Below are positions 32,703-42,582 of a stretch of 55,531 nucleotides of DNA, piece by piece. The stretch covers positions 1 through 55,531 of the forward strand of contig NZ_JAMYXM010000009.1 of assembly GCF_024158145.1 (NCBI RefSeq), read 5' to 3'. The stretch's first letter is position 1. Each line of letters starts with the position of its first letter. Position numbers and translations under genes: made by a program. Origin of the DNA: Notoacmeibacter sp. MSK16QG-6. GTDB lineage: Bacteria > Pseudomonadota > Alphaproteobacteria > Rhizobiales > Rhizobiaceae. The notes under the pieces are model-generated. The model did no database searches and was not told where the DNA came from. It saw only the letters and a program-made list of their open reading frames with translations.

Positions 32703-33641
32703 GTGCAAAGGGTCGGAGAAATCAGGCGATACTCAGTCCCAGCGGCGCTGCTTCTGACGCTCACGGTGGCAGCCGGCATTTTGCCAGCCAGGTCGGAAGA
32801 GGCTACCGCTTCAAGCGCGGAAAACACTGGATTTGTGACAAATCTGCCTCAGACAGAGGGCAGTCTGTCGACAACTGTTTCCGCTGAACGCTGGCAACGC
32901 GATGAAGAAGACTACGTCCTCGATGACGATGGGAAGGTCCGCTTGCCGAGCGTAGCTCCGCCGACGGCGGACCAAATCCAACCGCATAGCCAAAACGGTA
33001 ATATTGCGGTAAACATTTCCGCACCGAATATGGATAGCGATGTTACCGATATTGTTCATATCGATATTCATCGTGATGACCATAACGGATCGCTATCGGC
33101 GAGTGAGGGGGCTGCCAATCCTGAATGCGGCCCTTCGCCGCTATCCCCTGAACAGATCAAGCAACTCGTCATCGAGACGGCAAACCGGCGGGGTGTGGAC
33201 CCTCTGTTCGCCACCGCCATTGCCTGGGCGGAAAGCGATTTCGACAGGCTGCGCAATTCCAACAAAGGCGCGCGCGGCCCGATGCAGCTCATCCCGTCAA
33301 CGGCCGAACGATTTGGCGTTTCGGATGTCTGCGACCCGGCGGCGAATATCGAAGGTGGCGTGGCATATTTGCGGGTCCTCCTGGACGAGTTCACCAACCC
33401 GCTGCTGGTGGCGGCCGCCTACAACGCCGGCGAACACCGCATCTACGAATATGGTGGCATCCCGCCGTTCAAGGAGACGGTGAGCTATCTGGCAAAAGTC
33501 CTGAATTACCAGCTCGGACTGCCGGCAAAACCCGGCAGACGGGATGGAAAAGGCATGACCCCAACCAAGGAAAAGCCGATCGCTGGGGTCCTGTCGGTGG
33601 AAAAGCCCGGCGTCTTCGTCGGCGGAGTGATGAAGTTCTAA
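32703..33641 (+). CDS. virB1: VirB1-like lytic transglycosylase
   Basis: 312 residues from GTG 32703 (AGAGGGG five bases upstream), with a signal peptide (VPAALLLTLTVAAGILPARS). A 100-residue low-complexity linker precedes the SLT domain: catalytic Glu in ATAIAWAESDFDR, GARGPMQLIPSTAERFG and AAAYNAGEHRI. It opens peptidoglycan for pilus and channel assembly. A second SLT protein is encoded at 36734. Confidence 0.88.
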   Translation: MQRVGEIRRYSVPAALLLTLTVAAGILPARSEEATASSAENTGFVTNLPQTEGSLSTTVSAERWQRDEEDYVLDDDGKVRLPSVAPPTADQIQPHSQNGNIAVNISAPNMDSDVTDIVHIDIHRDDHNGSLSASEGAANPECGPSPLSPEQIKQLVIETANRRGVDPLFATAIAWAESDFDRLRNSNKGARGPMQLIPSTAERFGVSDVCDPAANIEGGVAYLRVLLDEFTNPLLVAAAYNAGEHRIYEYGGIPPFKETVSYLAKVLNYQLGLPAKPGRRDGKGMTPTKEKPIAGVLSVEKPGVFVGGVMKF

Positions 33642-33652
33642 AGGAGACGGAA

Positions 33653-34015
33653 ATGCTGAAAGCCTATGTGAGCCTTCAGATGCTGAAATCACCGCCAGGA
33701 GAGCGGAGCTTTGCTCGAACGGTTCTCTTCGTGGTGATGGTTCTGGCGGCCTTTCAGGTCGTAGGAGCGGACACCGCTTACGCGCAATCGTCGGGAGCAT
33801 TCGGGCCGCTGCAAACGGCGGTGCAGATGATCGTCGACTTCATAACCGGCCCGTTCGGAAGACTTCTGGCGATCATCGCCGTAATCGGCCTCGGATTCCT
33901 GGCCTTCGCGGGACGTCTGTCCTGGTTCACAGCCGGAGCCGTCGTCATCGGCATCGGGTTGGTATTTGGTGCGCCGACGATTGTCGACGAGCTGATCTCG
34001 GCCGTGGGAGAATGA
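33653..34015 (+). CDS. virB2: VirB2 major pilin
   Basis: 120 residues with a long signal (ending TAYAQSSG) and two hydrophobic helices in the mature part (PFGRLLAIIAVIGLGFLAFAG and WFTAGAVVIGIGLVFGA), as in VirB2/TrbC pilins. Strong AAGGAG ribosome site. Lies 11 nt after virB1. Confidence 0.9.
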   Translation: MLKAYVSLQMLKSPPGERSFARTVLFVVMVLAAFQVVGADTAYAQSSGAFGPLQTAVQMIVDFITGPFGRLLAIIAVIGLGFLAFAGRLSWFTAGAVVIGIGLVFGAPTIVDELISAVGE

Positions 34016-34018
34016 CCC

Positions 34019-34318
34019 TTGGCGGAGTTCAGCGACGATAGGCCCGTCCTCACGCCGTTGGTGATCGGACTGACCCGATCACCAACGCTATGGGGTGTGC
34101 CCTACATGGCCGTCGTGTTGATCGTCGGTGTGACGATCATTGGCTGGCTTGCGACCAATACCCTTTGGGCGCTGCTGATCGCTCCGGTGGCCTATGTGGT
34201 GCTGTTTTCGCTTTGTGCGTGGGACAGCCGCATTCTCGACGTGCTCCAGACTGTCTCGCGAAAAACGCCGCGCACCCGAAACAAGGTGTTTTGGGGCGCC
34301 AATTCCTACGGTCCCTGA
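34019..34318 (+). CDS. virB3: VirB3 inner-membrane T4SS protein
   Basis: 99 residues from TTG 34019, three nt after virB2. The start region VLTPLVIGLTRSPTLWGVPY is characteristic of VirB3, followed by two membrane helices and a short basic tail. It works with VirB4 in pilus assembly. Confidence 0.88.
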   Translation: MAEFSDDRPVLTPLVIGLTRSPTLWGVPYMAVVLIVGVTIIGWLATNTLWALLIAPVAYVVLFSLCAWDSRILDVLQTVSRKTPRTRNKVFWGANSYGP

Positions 34319-34319
34319 C

Positions 34320-36737
34320 ATGTTGAAACTGGTCCGAGAAGAGTTGGGATTTGGAAAACAGGCCGGCAACGAGCGGCCGATGGCAACGCATATGCCGTTT
34401 TTGCGCCATGCCGCCAATTCCGTGATCAATCTCGAAAGCGGCGCGCTGATGTCCGTCATCAAGCTCGACGGCCTCTTCTTCCAGACCGAGGACCAAGCCG
34501 AGCTTAATATGCGCTCGTCCGTCCAGAACACAATGATCCGCGCGCTTGGATCGAGCCGGTTTTCGTTGTGGTCAACCATCGTCCGACGCCAAGTCGAGCC
34601 GGAGTTGGATGGCAGCTTCGACGATCCGTTCTGCGGCTATTTGAACCAGCACTACATGGCGCAACTGCGCGCAAAGCGCATGTTCGCAAACGAGTTGTAC
34701 CTGACAATCCTCCGCTCCGACATGCGTGGCGCACTCGGCGCGACCGATACGGCGCGCCGCTGGTTTGACCGGACTGGTGGACGAAGCATCCAGGATCAAA
34801 AGCAGACGGAAGCGGTCACCGAGCTGGAGGAACTGACCGGAAACCTTTGCAAGGATCTCGCCAAATACGGCGCACGGTCGCTCGGCATCGTCTATCGCGA
34901 CGGCGAGCCCTATTCCGAACCTTGCGAATTTCTCAACATGATTTTGACGTGCGGCGTGCCGCGTCAAATGCGACTTCCACGCATGGGAATCCGCAACTAT
35001 GTCGGCACATCCAGGCTACACTTTTCCAAGAGAACAATGCAGGCCCAGGGGCCGGTCGCCGATGACGACCGCTTCGGCGCAATTCTGTCGATCAAGGAAT
35101 ATCCGCCGTTCACGGGGCCGGGTATGCTCGACGGCCTGTTGCAGGTCAACCACGAATTCATTCTGACCCAATCCTTCACAATCGCCGACAAGCCGATTGC
35201 CCAGGAGAGGATCAGCCGTCTGCAGCGGCAGATCAAGGCTTCGGACGAGGCCGGCAGCGCCGTCGAAGAAGACATCGACTTCGCGCTGAATAGCCTGGTC
35301 AATCAGGAGGCCGTGTTCGGCTTCCATCACTTCACATTGCTGGCGTTGTCGCGGACCCTCGACGGCATTCCGCGCGCCGTTTCGGAATTGGGCGCCTGCC
35401 TGACCGACATGAACATCAACTGGCTGCGCGAGGATCTGAATCTCGAAGCCGCCTTTTGGGCACAGCTTCCCGGCAACCACAGCTACATCGCCCGCCGGGC
35501 GATGCTCTCCAGCTCCAATTTCTCCGGCCTGTCGTCGATGCACAACTTCGCGACCGGCCAGAACGACCGTCTGCATTGGGGTTTGCCGATCACAATCCTC
35601 GAAACGACGTCTCAAACGCCTTACTGGTTCAACTTCCATCAGCGCGACATTGGCCATTTCCTGGTCACCGGCCCCACCGGATCGGGCAAGACCGTCGCGT
35701 TGACATTTCTGCTCGCTCAGGCGTTCAGAGTCTCACCACGCCCCAAAGCAGTCTTTTTCGACAAGGATCGAGGCGCGGAGATTTTCATCAGGGCGATCGG
35801 GGGCGTCTATGAGGTCCTGACGCCGGGCACGAGAACCGGGTTTAATCCGCTCCAGTTGGAAAACACGGCCGAAAATCGGTCATTCCTGCTGCGTCTTCTC
35901 AAAGCCATGCTCAGCGCCGGCATGGTGTCGCCCGACTTCTCGCAGGAAGAGGAAGACACGCTCGAACGCGCTCTTGCCCGGCTGATGAATGAGCCGACCC
36001 GGCAGCGCACCCTGGCGAATTTCCTGAGTCTTCTCAAAGGCGGCGCACGCGCTTCAGCCAACGATTTGCATTCGCGCCTTTTGCCCTGGGTAGAAGGCGA
36101 AAAGGCATGGCTCTTCAATTCCGAATTCGATGTTCTGACCTTTTCCGATGTCCATGCCATCGGCTTCGACATGACAAACATCCTTAGTGATGCGGAAGTG
36201 CGCACACCGGCGCTGATGTATCTCTATCATCGCCTCGACGAGCTGCTGACCGGCGACCCGGTGATGTTCTTCATGGACGAGGGCTGGCAGCTTCTATCCG
36301 ATCCGACTTTCTCGAACTTCATCGTCGACAAGATGAAGACGATCCGAAAGCTGAATGGGATCGTCGGGTTCGGCACGCAGTCGGCGGCCGACATCGCTCG
36401 CGCCTCGGTCTCGCACACGCTCATCGAGCAATCGTCGACCAACATCCACTTTCCCAATCCGCGGGCGGATGAGGAAAGCTACATCAAACGGTTCGGCCTG
36501 ACGGTCAAAGAGTACGAATTCATCAGGAACACGCCGCCGGAAAAGCGGACCTTTCTGATCAAGCACGGCAACGATTCGGTCATTGCACGGCTCGATCTCT
36601 CCAACATGCCTGACGTCGTGAAAGTCCTCTCAGGTCGCAAGGAGACCGTCGAGGAATGCGCCGCGCTGCGCGACCAATATGGCGACGATCCCGAGGCATG
36701 GCTTGGGAAATTCTGCGGCTGGGAGACAGCGTTATGA
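34320..36737 (+). CDS. virB4: VirB4 ATPase
   Basis: 805 residues from ATG 34320, directly after the virB3 stop. Walker A VTGPTGSGKTVAL at about 450 and Walker B PVMFFMDEGWQLL near 645; the CagE/VirB4 N-terminal region is complete. It drives pilus assembly and transport at the inner membrane. The longer frame upstream overlaps virB3 and is not used. Confidence 0.95.
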   Translation: MLKLVREELGFGKQAGNERPMATHMPFLRHAANSVINLESGALMSVIKLDGLFFQTEDQAELNMRSSVQNTMIRALGSSRFSLWSTIVRRQVEPELDGSFDDPFCGYLNQHYMAQLRAKRMFANELYLTILRSDMRGALGATDTARRWFDRTGGRSIQDQKQTEAVTELEELTGNLCKDLAKYGARSLGIVYRDGEPYSEPCEFLNMILTCGVPRQMRLPRMGIRNYVGTSRLHFSKRTMQAQGPVADDDRFGAILSIKEYPPFTGPGMLDGLLQVNHEFILTQSFTIADKPIAQERISRLQRQIKASDEAGSAVEEDIDFALNSLVNQEAVFGFHHFTLLALSRTLDGIPRAVSELGACLTDMNINWLREDLNLEAAFWAQLPGNHSYIARRAMLSSSNFSGLSSMHNFATGQNDRLHWGLPITILETTSQTPYWFNFHQRDIGHFLVTGPTGSGKTVALTFLLAQAFRVSPRPKAVFFDKDRGAEIFIRAIGGVYEVLTPGTRTGFNPLQLENTAENRSFLLRLLKAMLSAGMVSPDFSQEEEDTLERALARLMNEPTRQRTLANFLSLLKGGARASANDLHSRLLPWVEGEKAWLFNSEFDVLTFSDVHAIGFDMTNILSDAEVRTPALMYLYHRLDELLTGDPVMFFMDEGWQLLSDPTFSNFIVDKMKTIRKLNGIVGFGTQSAADIARASVSHTLIEQSSTNIHFPNPRADEESYIKRFGLTVKEYEFIRNTPPEKRTFLIKHGNDSVIARLDLSNMPDVVKVLSGRKETVEECAALRDQYGDDPEAWLGKFCGWETAL

Positions 36738-37816
36738 AGACCATCCGGCACATTCTCTTCTGCCTTCCCTTGGTCATGATGAGCGCTCCGGTTTGGGCGC
36801 AGATACCTGTCATCGACGACGCCGTTCTGGAGGAACGGCAAAAGCGCGATCAAACCACGACCGACATCGAGGACGTCAACAAGAAGCAGTATGTCGCTTC
36901 GAAAAGCGTCACCTGCTCGATGTACAAGCCCGGCAGGAAGGACGACCCGGTTGCTGCTGTCGAAGCCAATCCCGAAATCGCAGGGCTAATCAAACGGGTG
37001 GCGCGCGAAGAAGGCGTCAACGAAACCCAGTTCATGGCGCTCGTCTACCAGGAAAGTCGCTTTAATCCCTGCGCAAAGTCGCCTGCCGGCGCCATGGGGC
37101 TCTCGCAGCTCATGCCTGCGACAGCCAAAGAACTGGGTGTCGATCCCAACAATATCGAAGACAATTTGCGAGGCGGAGCCCGCTACTACAAGCAGCAGCT
37201 CCGTCGCTTTGACGGTGACGTCAACAAGGCGCTCGCCGCGTACAATGCCGGCGCCGGCAACGTCAACAAGTACGGTGGCATACCGCCGTTCAAAGAGACG
37301 CAAGGCTACGTCCGAAACATCACGAAGAAGTGGATACCCATGCTCGGCGGGTCGGATCAGTCGGCTCTGCCCATGGACTTCGGCGGCGGGACGTCAAACT
37401 TCGCATCGGCTCGCGAATCCACCCTCAACGCGAAAGCGGCCAACCAAGCGATCGGCGAGAGCACGGCTAACGTGCAGTCCTGGTATCAGCAGCTCGGCGA
37501 AGTGGAGTCTCCGACGATACAGGATAGCTGGGATCTCAACTCGGCTGCCCGGAACTCCAATCTGGAAATGTTCAACCAGGTCATCATGCTCGGCACGACC
37601 CTGGCCGATCTGATCAACAGCCGCAACGCCATGACGCTCGGCGAAGAGTCCGGCACATCACGATCGACGACCTACCGCGACGACGACGACGAAAATCGCG
37701 AGACCACGGGCCTGTGCGACGGCCGTGAGGATCTCGAATGGGACGAAGAAGAAGAGGCCTGCGTCGAAAAGCGACCAGATCCTGAAAACGTCGAACTGCT
37801 CTTAGAAGCACAATAG
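36734..37816 (+). CDS. Second lytic transglycosylase in the virB5 position, with a VirB5-like N-terminus
   Basis: 360 residues, ATGA overlap with virB4. Signal peptide ending VWAQIPVID; the next protein, VirB5, begins its mature part with the same AQIPVID. Residues 95-200 are an SLT domain: ALVYQESRFNPCAKSPAGAM, LSQLMPATAKELG and LAAYNAGAGNVNKYGG. A 150-residue tail is acidic at its end. Either a specialised murein hydrolase of this T4SS or a fusion derived from a VirB5 leader and an SLT domain. Confidence 0.82.
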   Translation: MKTIRHILFCLPLVMMSAPVWAQIPVIDDAVLEERQKRDQTTTDIEDVNKKQYVASKSVTCSMYKPGRKDDPVAAVEANPEIAGLIKRVAREEGVNETQFMALVYQESRFNPCAKSPAGAMGLSQLMPATAKELGVDPNNIEDNLRGGARYYKQQLRRFDGDVNKALAAYNAGAGNVNKYGGIPPFKETQGYVRNITKKWIPMLGGSDQSALPMDFGGGTSNFASARESTLNAKAANQAIGESTANVQSWYQQLGEVESPTIQDSWDLNSAARNSNLEMFNQVIMLGTTLADLINSRNAMTLGEESGTSRSTTYRDDDDENRETTGLCDGREDLEWDEEEEACVEKRPDPENVELLLEAQ

Positions 37817-37825
37817 GAGACAGCC

Positions 37826-38527
37826 ATGAAACGCATTCTGACAATCTTGGCCCTGGGCAGTGTTGCAACGGCCGCTCATGCACAAATCCCCGTCATTGAT
37901 TCGACCAACTACGCCGTTGCCCAAAAGACGGCGCAGACAACCGATGAAATTCTGTCGACCAACAAGGAGGTCCTGGAGACGGTCAACGAGACGCTCAAGG
38001 CCGTCACGGGCGATCGCGGCAGCGTCTCCAACCCGCTTCAAAGCGTTGCGCTCGGAAGTGGTTTCAATGTGTCGTCGGTTCCATCCTTCGACAGCCTGCT
38101 TTCTGGCGGCGTGCCAAATTTTGGCAATCTGAGCGGCGACATAGCTGAAGTGGCGACCACCTTCATCAATGGCCTGAAGCTCGTCAAAAGCCTCTCGGGA
38201 AGCGACAACAGCTCTCATGCCGGCGATCAGTCCTATCAGGAATTGCTCAACACGGTGCTCGGCGTCTCCGCCCTGATCACCGGTTCGCAGCAGGCCGTCC
38301 AATCGAGGCAGCAGTCACTTGAGCAGGCCGCTTCGCAGATCGGCTCGGCCGAGGACATCAAAGGTAGCATAGATCAGAACACACAGCTTCAGGTCCAGGC
38401 CGGGCTTACCATCAATGAGCTGATCGGTGTCATGAACGGCGCTGTCGCATCGATGCAGGCCGAAAACCAACGTCGGTTGACGGACATATCGAACACCAAA
38501 AAGGCCCTGACCTACAATGCCGACTAA
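37826..38527 (+). CDS. virB5: VirB5 minor pilin
   Basis: 233 residues with a signal peptide (LTILALGSVATAAHA). Helical and Gln-rich, with the VirB5-like tail of repeated Gln/Glu helices (QSRQQSLEQAASQIGSAEDIKG, NQTQLQ-type region). Lies at the VirB5 position, nine nt after the SLT gene. It would cap or bridge the pilus. Confidence 0.85.
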   Translation: MKRILTILALGSVATAAHAQIPVIDSTNYAVAQKTAQTTDEILSTNKEVLETVNETLKAVTGDRGSVSNPLQSVALGSGFNVSSVPSFDSLLSGGVPNFGNLSGDIAEVATTFINGLKLVKSLSGSDNSSHAGDQSYQELLNTVLGVSALITGSQQAVQSRQQSLEQAASQIGSAEDIKGSIDQNTQLQVQAGLTINELIGVMNGAVASMQAENQRRLTDISNTKKALTYNAD

Positions 38528-38765
38528 ACCACTCATGGTGGCCTTCGGATCGGTCCTGTTCGTCATCACGCTTGCTGGTTGCGCATCCTTGCCAAAGGAG
38601 AAGTCCGCACCCTGCAAGCGACCGGCCAACGCGTCCGCCTATGCGGATGATCCGCGCCATGACTGTGGGCCCATGCAGGCGGTGAACGGCGATGAAGCTG
38701 CGGCCATGGCGGCATTGGAGGAAATGAGGTCGGCTGACCGGGACGACACATGGAAGACTTTCTAG
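38517..38765 (+). CDS. Lipoprotein in the VirB7/entry-exclusion position
   Basis: 82 residues with a lipobox (VLFVITLAGCASLPK, Cys22). Overlaps virB5 by 11 nt and virB6 by 16 nt. VirB7 proteins are short lipoproteins that tie VirB9 to the outer membrane; Eex lipoproteins occupy similar slots. The sequence does not decide between them. Confidence 0.7.
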   Translation: MPTKPLMVAFGSVLFVITLAGCASLPKEKSAPCKRPANASAYADDPRHDCGPMQAVNGDEAAAMAALEEMRSADRDDTWKTF

Positions 38766-39766
38766 GCGATCTGCTCGACCGGATTGAAAACTCCGGCGCG
38801 AATTTTTCCGAACAGGCTTATGCGGTGGTGGGAGACGAGGTCCTCCCTCTGCTGCAAATCCTGTTCATCGCCTATCTCGCCTATTACGGCTTCCAACTCC
38901 TCATGGGTACGGCCCGCGTCAGTGTCGGAGACGTCGTCTCGCGTATGGTGCGGATGATTGTCATCCTGATCCTGGTCAGCTCGTGGGGAAACTTCAACAC
39001 GCTGTTCTACGACTGGATCAACGACGTCCCCGAAGACGTCGGGCGGGCGATCCTCACCGCGACAGGAACCGGCATCACCGAACCAACCAATGGCCTGTCG
39101 ATGATCTGGAACACGGCGAATGAAGCCGCGTCGGCATTTTCGGAACAAGCCGGTTATTTTTCCGTCCTCCCGGCCATTGTTGCCGGGCTTATCATGGTAG
39201 CGACCGGCATATTCATCGCGATTGGTCTGGCGGTGCTCGTCCTGGCGAAGGTCATGCTTTGGGTTCTGATCGGCACCGCGCCGATTTTCATTGCCTGCAT
39301 GCTGTTCGACGTCACCAGACGCTTCGGTGTCGGATGGCTGAATCAGTGCATTCTCTACGCATTGATCCCCCTATTCGTCTATGTCGTTGCTGCCTTTCTG
39401 ATCAGCGCCATGGATCCGGAACTGACGCAGATCCAGGCCAAGACGCAGGCGCGCGAACTCCAGCTCAGCGATTTCGCTGCGTTCTTGCTGCTCTGTGCGG
39501 CTGGAGCCTTTGTGCTCATCCAGGTCCAGGTCCTCGCACAAGGCATTGTTGGTGGCATCGCCTCCGGCCTTGGCAGTGCGGCGAGAATGGCCGTGGGATG
39601 GGGCGTCGCGAAGTCCGTTTTTGCCGGACGGAGGGCCGCCGGCGAAATCGGCAATGCCGGGGTCGCCGCAAATCGACGCATCCATGAGGGCATGAGGCAG
39701 AACATCCGAACTGCCAACGCCGAGGCGATGCAAAACAGGATCAGTGCAAACAGCATGCCGACCTAA
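38750..39766 (+). CDS. virB6: VirB6 polytopic membrane protein
   Basis: 338 residues with five to seven hydrophobic segments, including ILFIAYLAYYGFQLL, VLAKVMLWVLIGTAPIFIACML and AAFLLLCAAGAFVLIQV. The conserved aromatic region near GVGWLNQC is the TrbL/VirB6 pattern. It forms part of the inner-membrane channel. Confidence 0.92.
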   Translation: MEDFLGDLLDRIENSGANFSEQAYAVVGDEVLPLLQILFIAYLAYYGFQLLMGTARVSVGDVVSRMVRMIVILILVSSWGNFNTLFYDWINDVPEDVGRAILTATGTGITEPTNGLSMIWNTANEAASAFSEQAGYFSVLPAIVAGLIMVATGIFIAIGLAVLVLAKVMLWVLIGTAPIFIACMLFDVTRRFGVGWLNQCILYALIPLFVYVVAAFLISAMDPELTQIQAKTQARELQLSDFAAFLLLCAAGAFVLIQVQVLAQGIVGGIASGLGSAARMAVGWGVAKSVFAGRRAAGEIGNAGVAANRRIHEGMRQNIRTANAEAMQNRISANSMPT

Positions 39767-39815
39767 GGAGGGATCGGACCTGCATCACTGTACATGCGTA
39801 TAAGGGCTAGAACTG

Positions 39816-40511
39816 ATGGCAAAGACAAACAGCGATGAAGGACTCCGATCCTACTTCCAAGATGGCGTTAGATGGGAAGCCGAGATCGTCCGCAAGGCAA
39901 AGCGCTCTCGTGCGCTGGCTTGGTTCGTCACGACGATTTTCGGACTGGTGACGCTCATGAGCCTGGCCGCTCTGGTCATGCTCGTGCCGCTGAAGAGCTT
40001 CGAACCGTACATCATCGAGGTCGACAAGACGACAGGCTATATCGAAGTCAAATCGGGATTGACCCGGCAGACCCGCCTCACCGACCAGGAAGCGGTCACT
40101 CAGGCGAATGTGGTCCGCTACATCCGCTCGCGAGAGGGATACGATCCTTATCGCATCGAGGAGAATTTCGGACTGGCGGCCCTTCTGTCAACCGGTGCGG
40201 CCGCACGCGAGCTGCAGCAGCTCTACAGCAGCTCCAATCCCAACAATCCGGCGCGCAAGCTCGGAAAGGACACAAAGGTCACCGTCGACATCAAGTCTGT
40301 TTCGTTTCCGAACGGGAGCACCGCGCTTGTGCGGTTTTCGACCGAGGAAGTCAGAGCCACCGAGGCCACGACGCGGCATTACATTTCCGTCGTCCGCTTC
40401 CGCTACACCGACACCCCCGCCAGCAATGAATGGCGCTTTGAAAATCCCTTGGGATTTCAGGTCTACGACTACCGTCGTGACCAAGAGTCGGTCACGTCGG
40501 GAGGATCGTGA
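39816..40511 (+). CDS. virB8: VirB8 inner-membrane scaffold protein
   Basis: 231 residues: short cytoplasmic N-terminus, one membrane helix (FVTTIFGLVTLMSLAALVML), then the periplasmic NTF2-like domain with VDKTTGYIEV, YIRSREGYDP and WRFENPLGFQVYDYR. All VirB8 hallmarks are present. Confidence 0.94.
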   Translation: MAKTNSDEGLRSYFQDGVRWEAEIVRKAKRSRALAWFVTTIFGLVTLMSLAALVMLVPLKSFEPYIIEVDKTTGYIEVKSGLTRQTRLTDQEAVTQANVVRYIRSREGYDPYRIEENFGLAALLSTGAAARELQQLYSSSNPNNPARKLGKDTKVTVDIKSVSFPNGSTALVRFSTEEVRATEATTRHYISVVRFRYTDTPASNEWRFENPLGFQVYDYRRDQESVTSGGS

Positions 40512-41320
40512 TGCTGAGGCATGTGCTGACATGCGCGGCGATCGTCGCGGTGCTGACGACTCACGGCCAAGCAGCTCAGACGCCGCGACCGGGCAGCCTC
40601 GATTCGCGCGTCACGAGCGTCACCTACCAGGCCAATAACGTGGTGCGGGTCTATGCGACCTACGGCATCTCGACGATGATCATTTTCGACGAAACCGAAA
40701 AGTTTCAGACGATCTCGCTCGGCGATACCGACAGTTGGCAGGTGGTTCCGGCCGACAAGGGCAATATCCTCTTCGTCAAGCCGATCGCGCGCGATGTTCC
40801 CACCAACATGAATATCGTGACGGACAAGCGCATCTACTATCTCGAGCTTTACGACAATTCGCCCGCTGCCAACAAGAAGACCTTCGGAATCCGCTTCATT
40901 TATCCGGAGAACAACCTCAACGAGGCGTTGCGGAAAGAGGCGGAGTACCGCGCCGAGTATCCGAATATGTCGCAGATCGACAAGGACAATGTGAACATCG
41001 ACTATTCGTTTTCAGGAAGCTCGTCACTGAAGCCGACGATGGTCTTCGACGACGGGGTCAAAACCTATTTCAAGTTCAACAGCCGAACGCCGGCGATCTT
41101 CCGGGTCCAGTCCGATTTCTCCGAGACATTGGTCAACTTTCGCAAGGAAGGCGACTATCTCGTCGTCGATGGCGTGGCGACGCAGTTCACATTGCGAGAC
41201 GGCAATAACTGGACATGCATCTTCAACCTCAGGAAGCCCGATTTCGGCGCCCCCGATCCTGACATCATGGCTCCGGTTCCCGATCAAGCTGCAAAGAAGC
41301 GCAGAAGGAGCGGCAACTGA
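40511..41320 (+). CDS. virB9: VirB9 outer-membrane complex protein
   Basis: 269 residues; the ATG overlaps the virB8 stop (TGATG). Signal peptide, then RPGSLDSRVTSVTYQANNVVRVYATYG, the standard VirB9/CagX N-terminus. The C-terminal domain includes DYSFSGSS, PTMVFDDGVKTYFKF and the VDGVATQFTLRDGN region. It forms the outer-membrane core with VirB7 and VirB10. Confidence 0.94.
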   Translation: MLRHVLTCAAIVAVLTTHGQAAQTPRPGSLDSRVTSVTYQANNVVRVYATYGISTMIIFDETEKFQTISLGDTDSWQVVPADKGNILFVKPIARDVPTNMNIVTDKRIYYLELYDNSPAANKKTFGIRFIYPENNLNEALRKEAEYRAEYPNMSQIDKDNVNIDYSFSGSSSLKPTMVFDDGVKTYFKFNSRTPAIFRVQSDFSETLVNFRKEGDYLVVDGVATQFTLRDGNNWTCIFNLRKPDFGAPDPDIMAPVPDQAAKKRRRSGN

Positions 41321-42582
41321 TGGAACGCACGCCAGAACTCGAAGCCATGCGGGCAAGCGACGACGCTCCCATCCGTGACAGCGGAGCGAGACGCAACCAG
41401 GTCCTCGGCGGCGCCGCACTGCTCCTCCTCGGTCTGCTCGCCGCCTATTTCGTTCTCACCACTGGCGAAGAAGCCCCTCAAAACATCACGGATGGCGATG
41501 AAACGTTTCGCACGACAACGTATCGACCGCCGTCCTATGTCCGCGACAAGGACGAGCCGGTCGAAGAACCGCCCGATGACGACATCGTCCAGCTCCCGCC
41601 ACCGCCTGCGCCGCCTCCGGTCGCGGAACCCCAGCCAGACACAACGGAGTTCAACCCACCTCCCCCACCTCCCGTTCAGGTGCCGGCGGTCGTAGAACCA
41701 CCGGTGCCGGAACCGACCATCGTCATGGTCGAGCCGGAGCCAGCCCAGGTTGACGTTTTTCCGTCCCGCTACGCATCGAAACTGGTTGTTCTGGATAGTT
41801 CTGGAAGTGACGACAGTCTTGCCGGCGCGGCGGGAGCCGATGGCGAAGGTGGACCGACCGTCGCCGGCGAGGACAGCGCCAGCAAGTTCCTGGCGGCTGC
41901 GGCCGCCATTGGCGATCGATCCGCTCGAGCGCGCCAGCTCGACAGGATCGATGCTCTGGTTCCTGAGGGCACAATGATTCCGGGGATCCTCGAAACGGCG
42001 GTCAATTCCGATCTACCCGGCCAGATGCGGGCCGTCGTGTCGGAGAACGTCTATTCTCTCGATGGGCGTCGAATTCTCATTCCCAAGTCGACGCGTCTGA
42101 TTGGCGAGTACCAGTCCGAAATCACACGCGGTCAGGAGCGCATTTTCGTTGTCTGGACACGGCTCATCCGGAGCGACGGCGTTTCGGTGCGGCTGAACTC
42201 TATCGGCGCCGACAGTCTCGGCCGATCCGGTATCACCGGCCATGTCGATCGCCACTTCAGAGAACGGTTCGGCTCCGCCATCCTGCTTTCCGTGGTCGGC
42301 GCCGGCGCCAGCTATCTGACCGGTTATGGCAGCGACAGTGCTTCCTCTTCCGAAGATAGCAGCGAAGCCGAAGAGCTGGCCCGTGAGACAATCGCCGAAA
42401 CGTTTTCCGACATGGCCAACCAGGCGCTCGGCGAAAGCCTTCGCATCAAGCCGACGATCAGTGTTCCCCAGGGCGAGCGAATCTTCGTCTATGTCCGGCA
42501 GGATCTCGACTTTTCGGCGCTTTATGACGATCCGGTCACGGAGGCGTTGAAACAGATCAAAAAGGAGCGGGGCCTTGAATAG
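41320..42582 (+). CDS. virB10: VirB10 core-spanning protein
   Basis: 420 residues with an N-terminal membrane helix (LGGAALLLLGLLAAYFVL), a long Pro-rich linker (about 60-140) and the C-terminal VirB10/TrbI beta-barrel domain: LVPEGTMIPGILETAVNSDLPG, RRILIPKSTRLIGEYQS and PTISVPQGERIFVYVRQDL. The ATG overlaps the virB9 stop. Confidence 0.95.
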   Translation: MERTPELEAMRASDDAPIRDSGARRNQVLGGAALLLLGLLAAYFVLTTGEEAPQNITDGDETFRTTTYRPPSYVRDKDEPVEEPPDDDIVQLPPPPAPPPVAEPQPDTTEFNPPPPPPVQVPAVVEPPVPEPTIVMVEPEPAQVDVFPSRYASKLVVLDSSGSDDSLAGAAGADGEGGPTVAGEDSASKFLAAAAAIGDRSARARQLDRIDALVPEGTMIPGILETAVNSDLPGQMRAVVSENVYSLDGRRILIPKSTRLIGEYQSEITRGQERIFVVWTRLIRSDGVSVRLNSIGADSLGRSGITGHVDRHFRERFGSAILLSVVGAGASYLTGYGSDSASSSEDSSEAEELARETIAETFSDMANQALGESLRIKPTISVPQGERIFVYVRQDLDFSALYDDPVTEALKQIKKERGLE

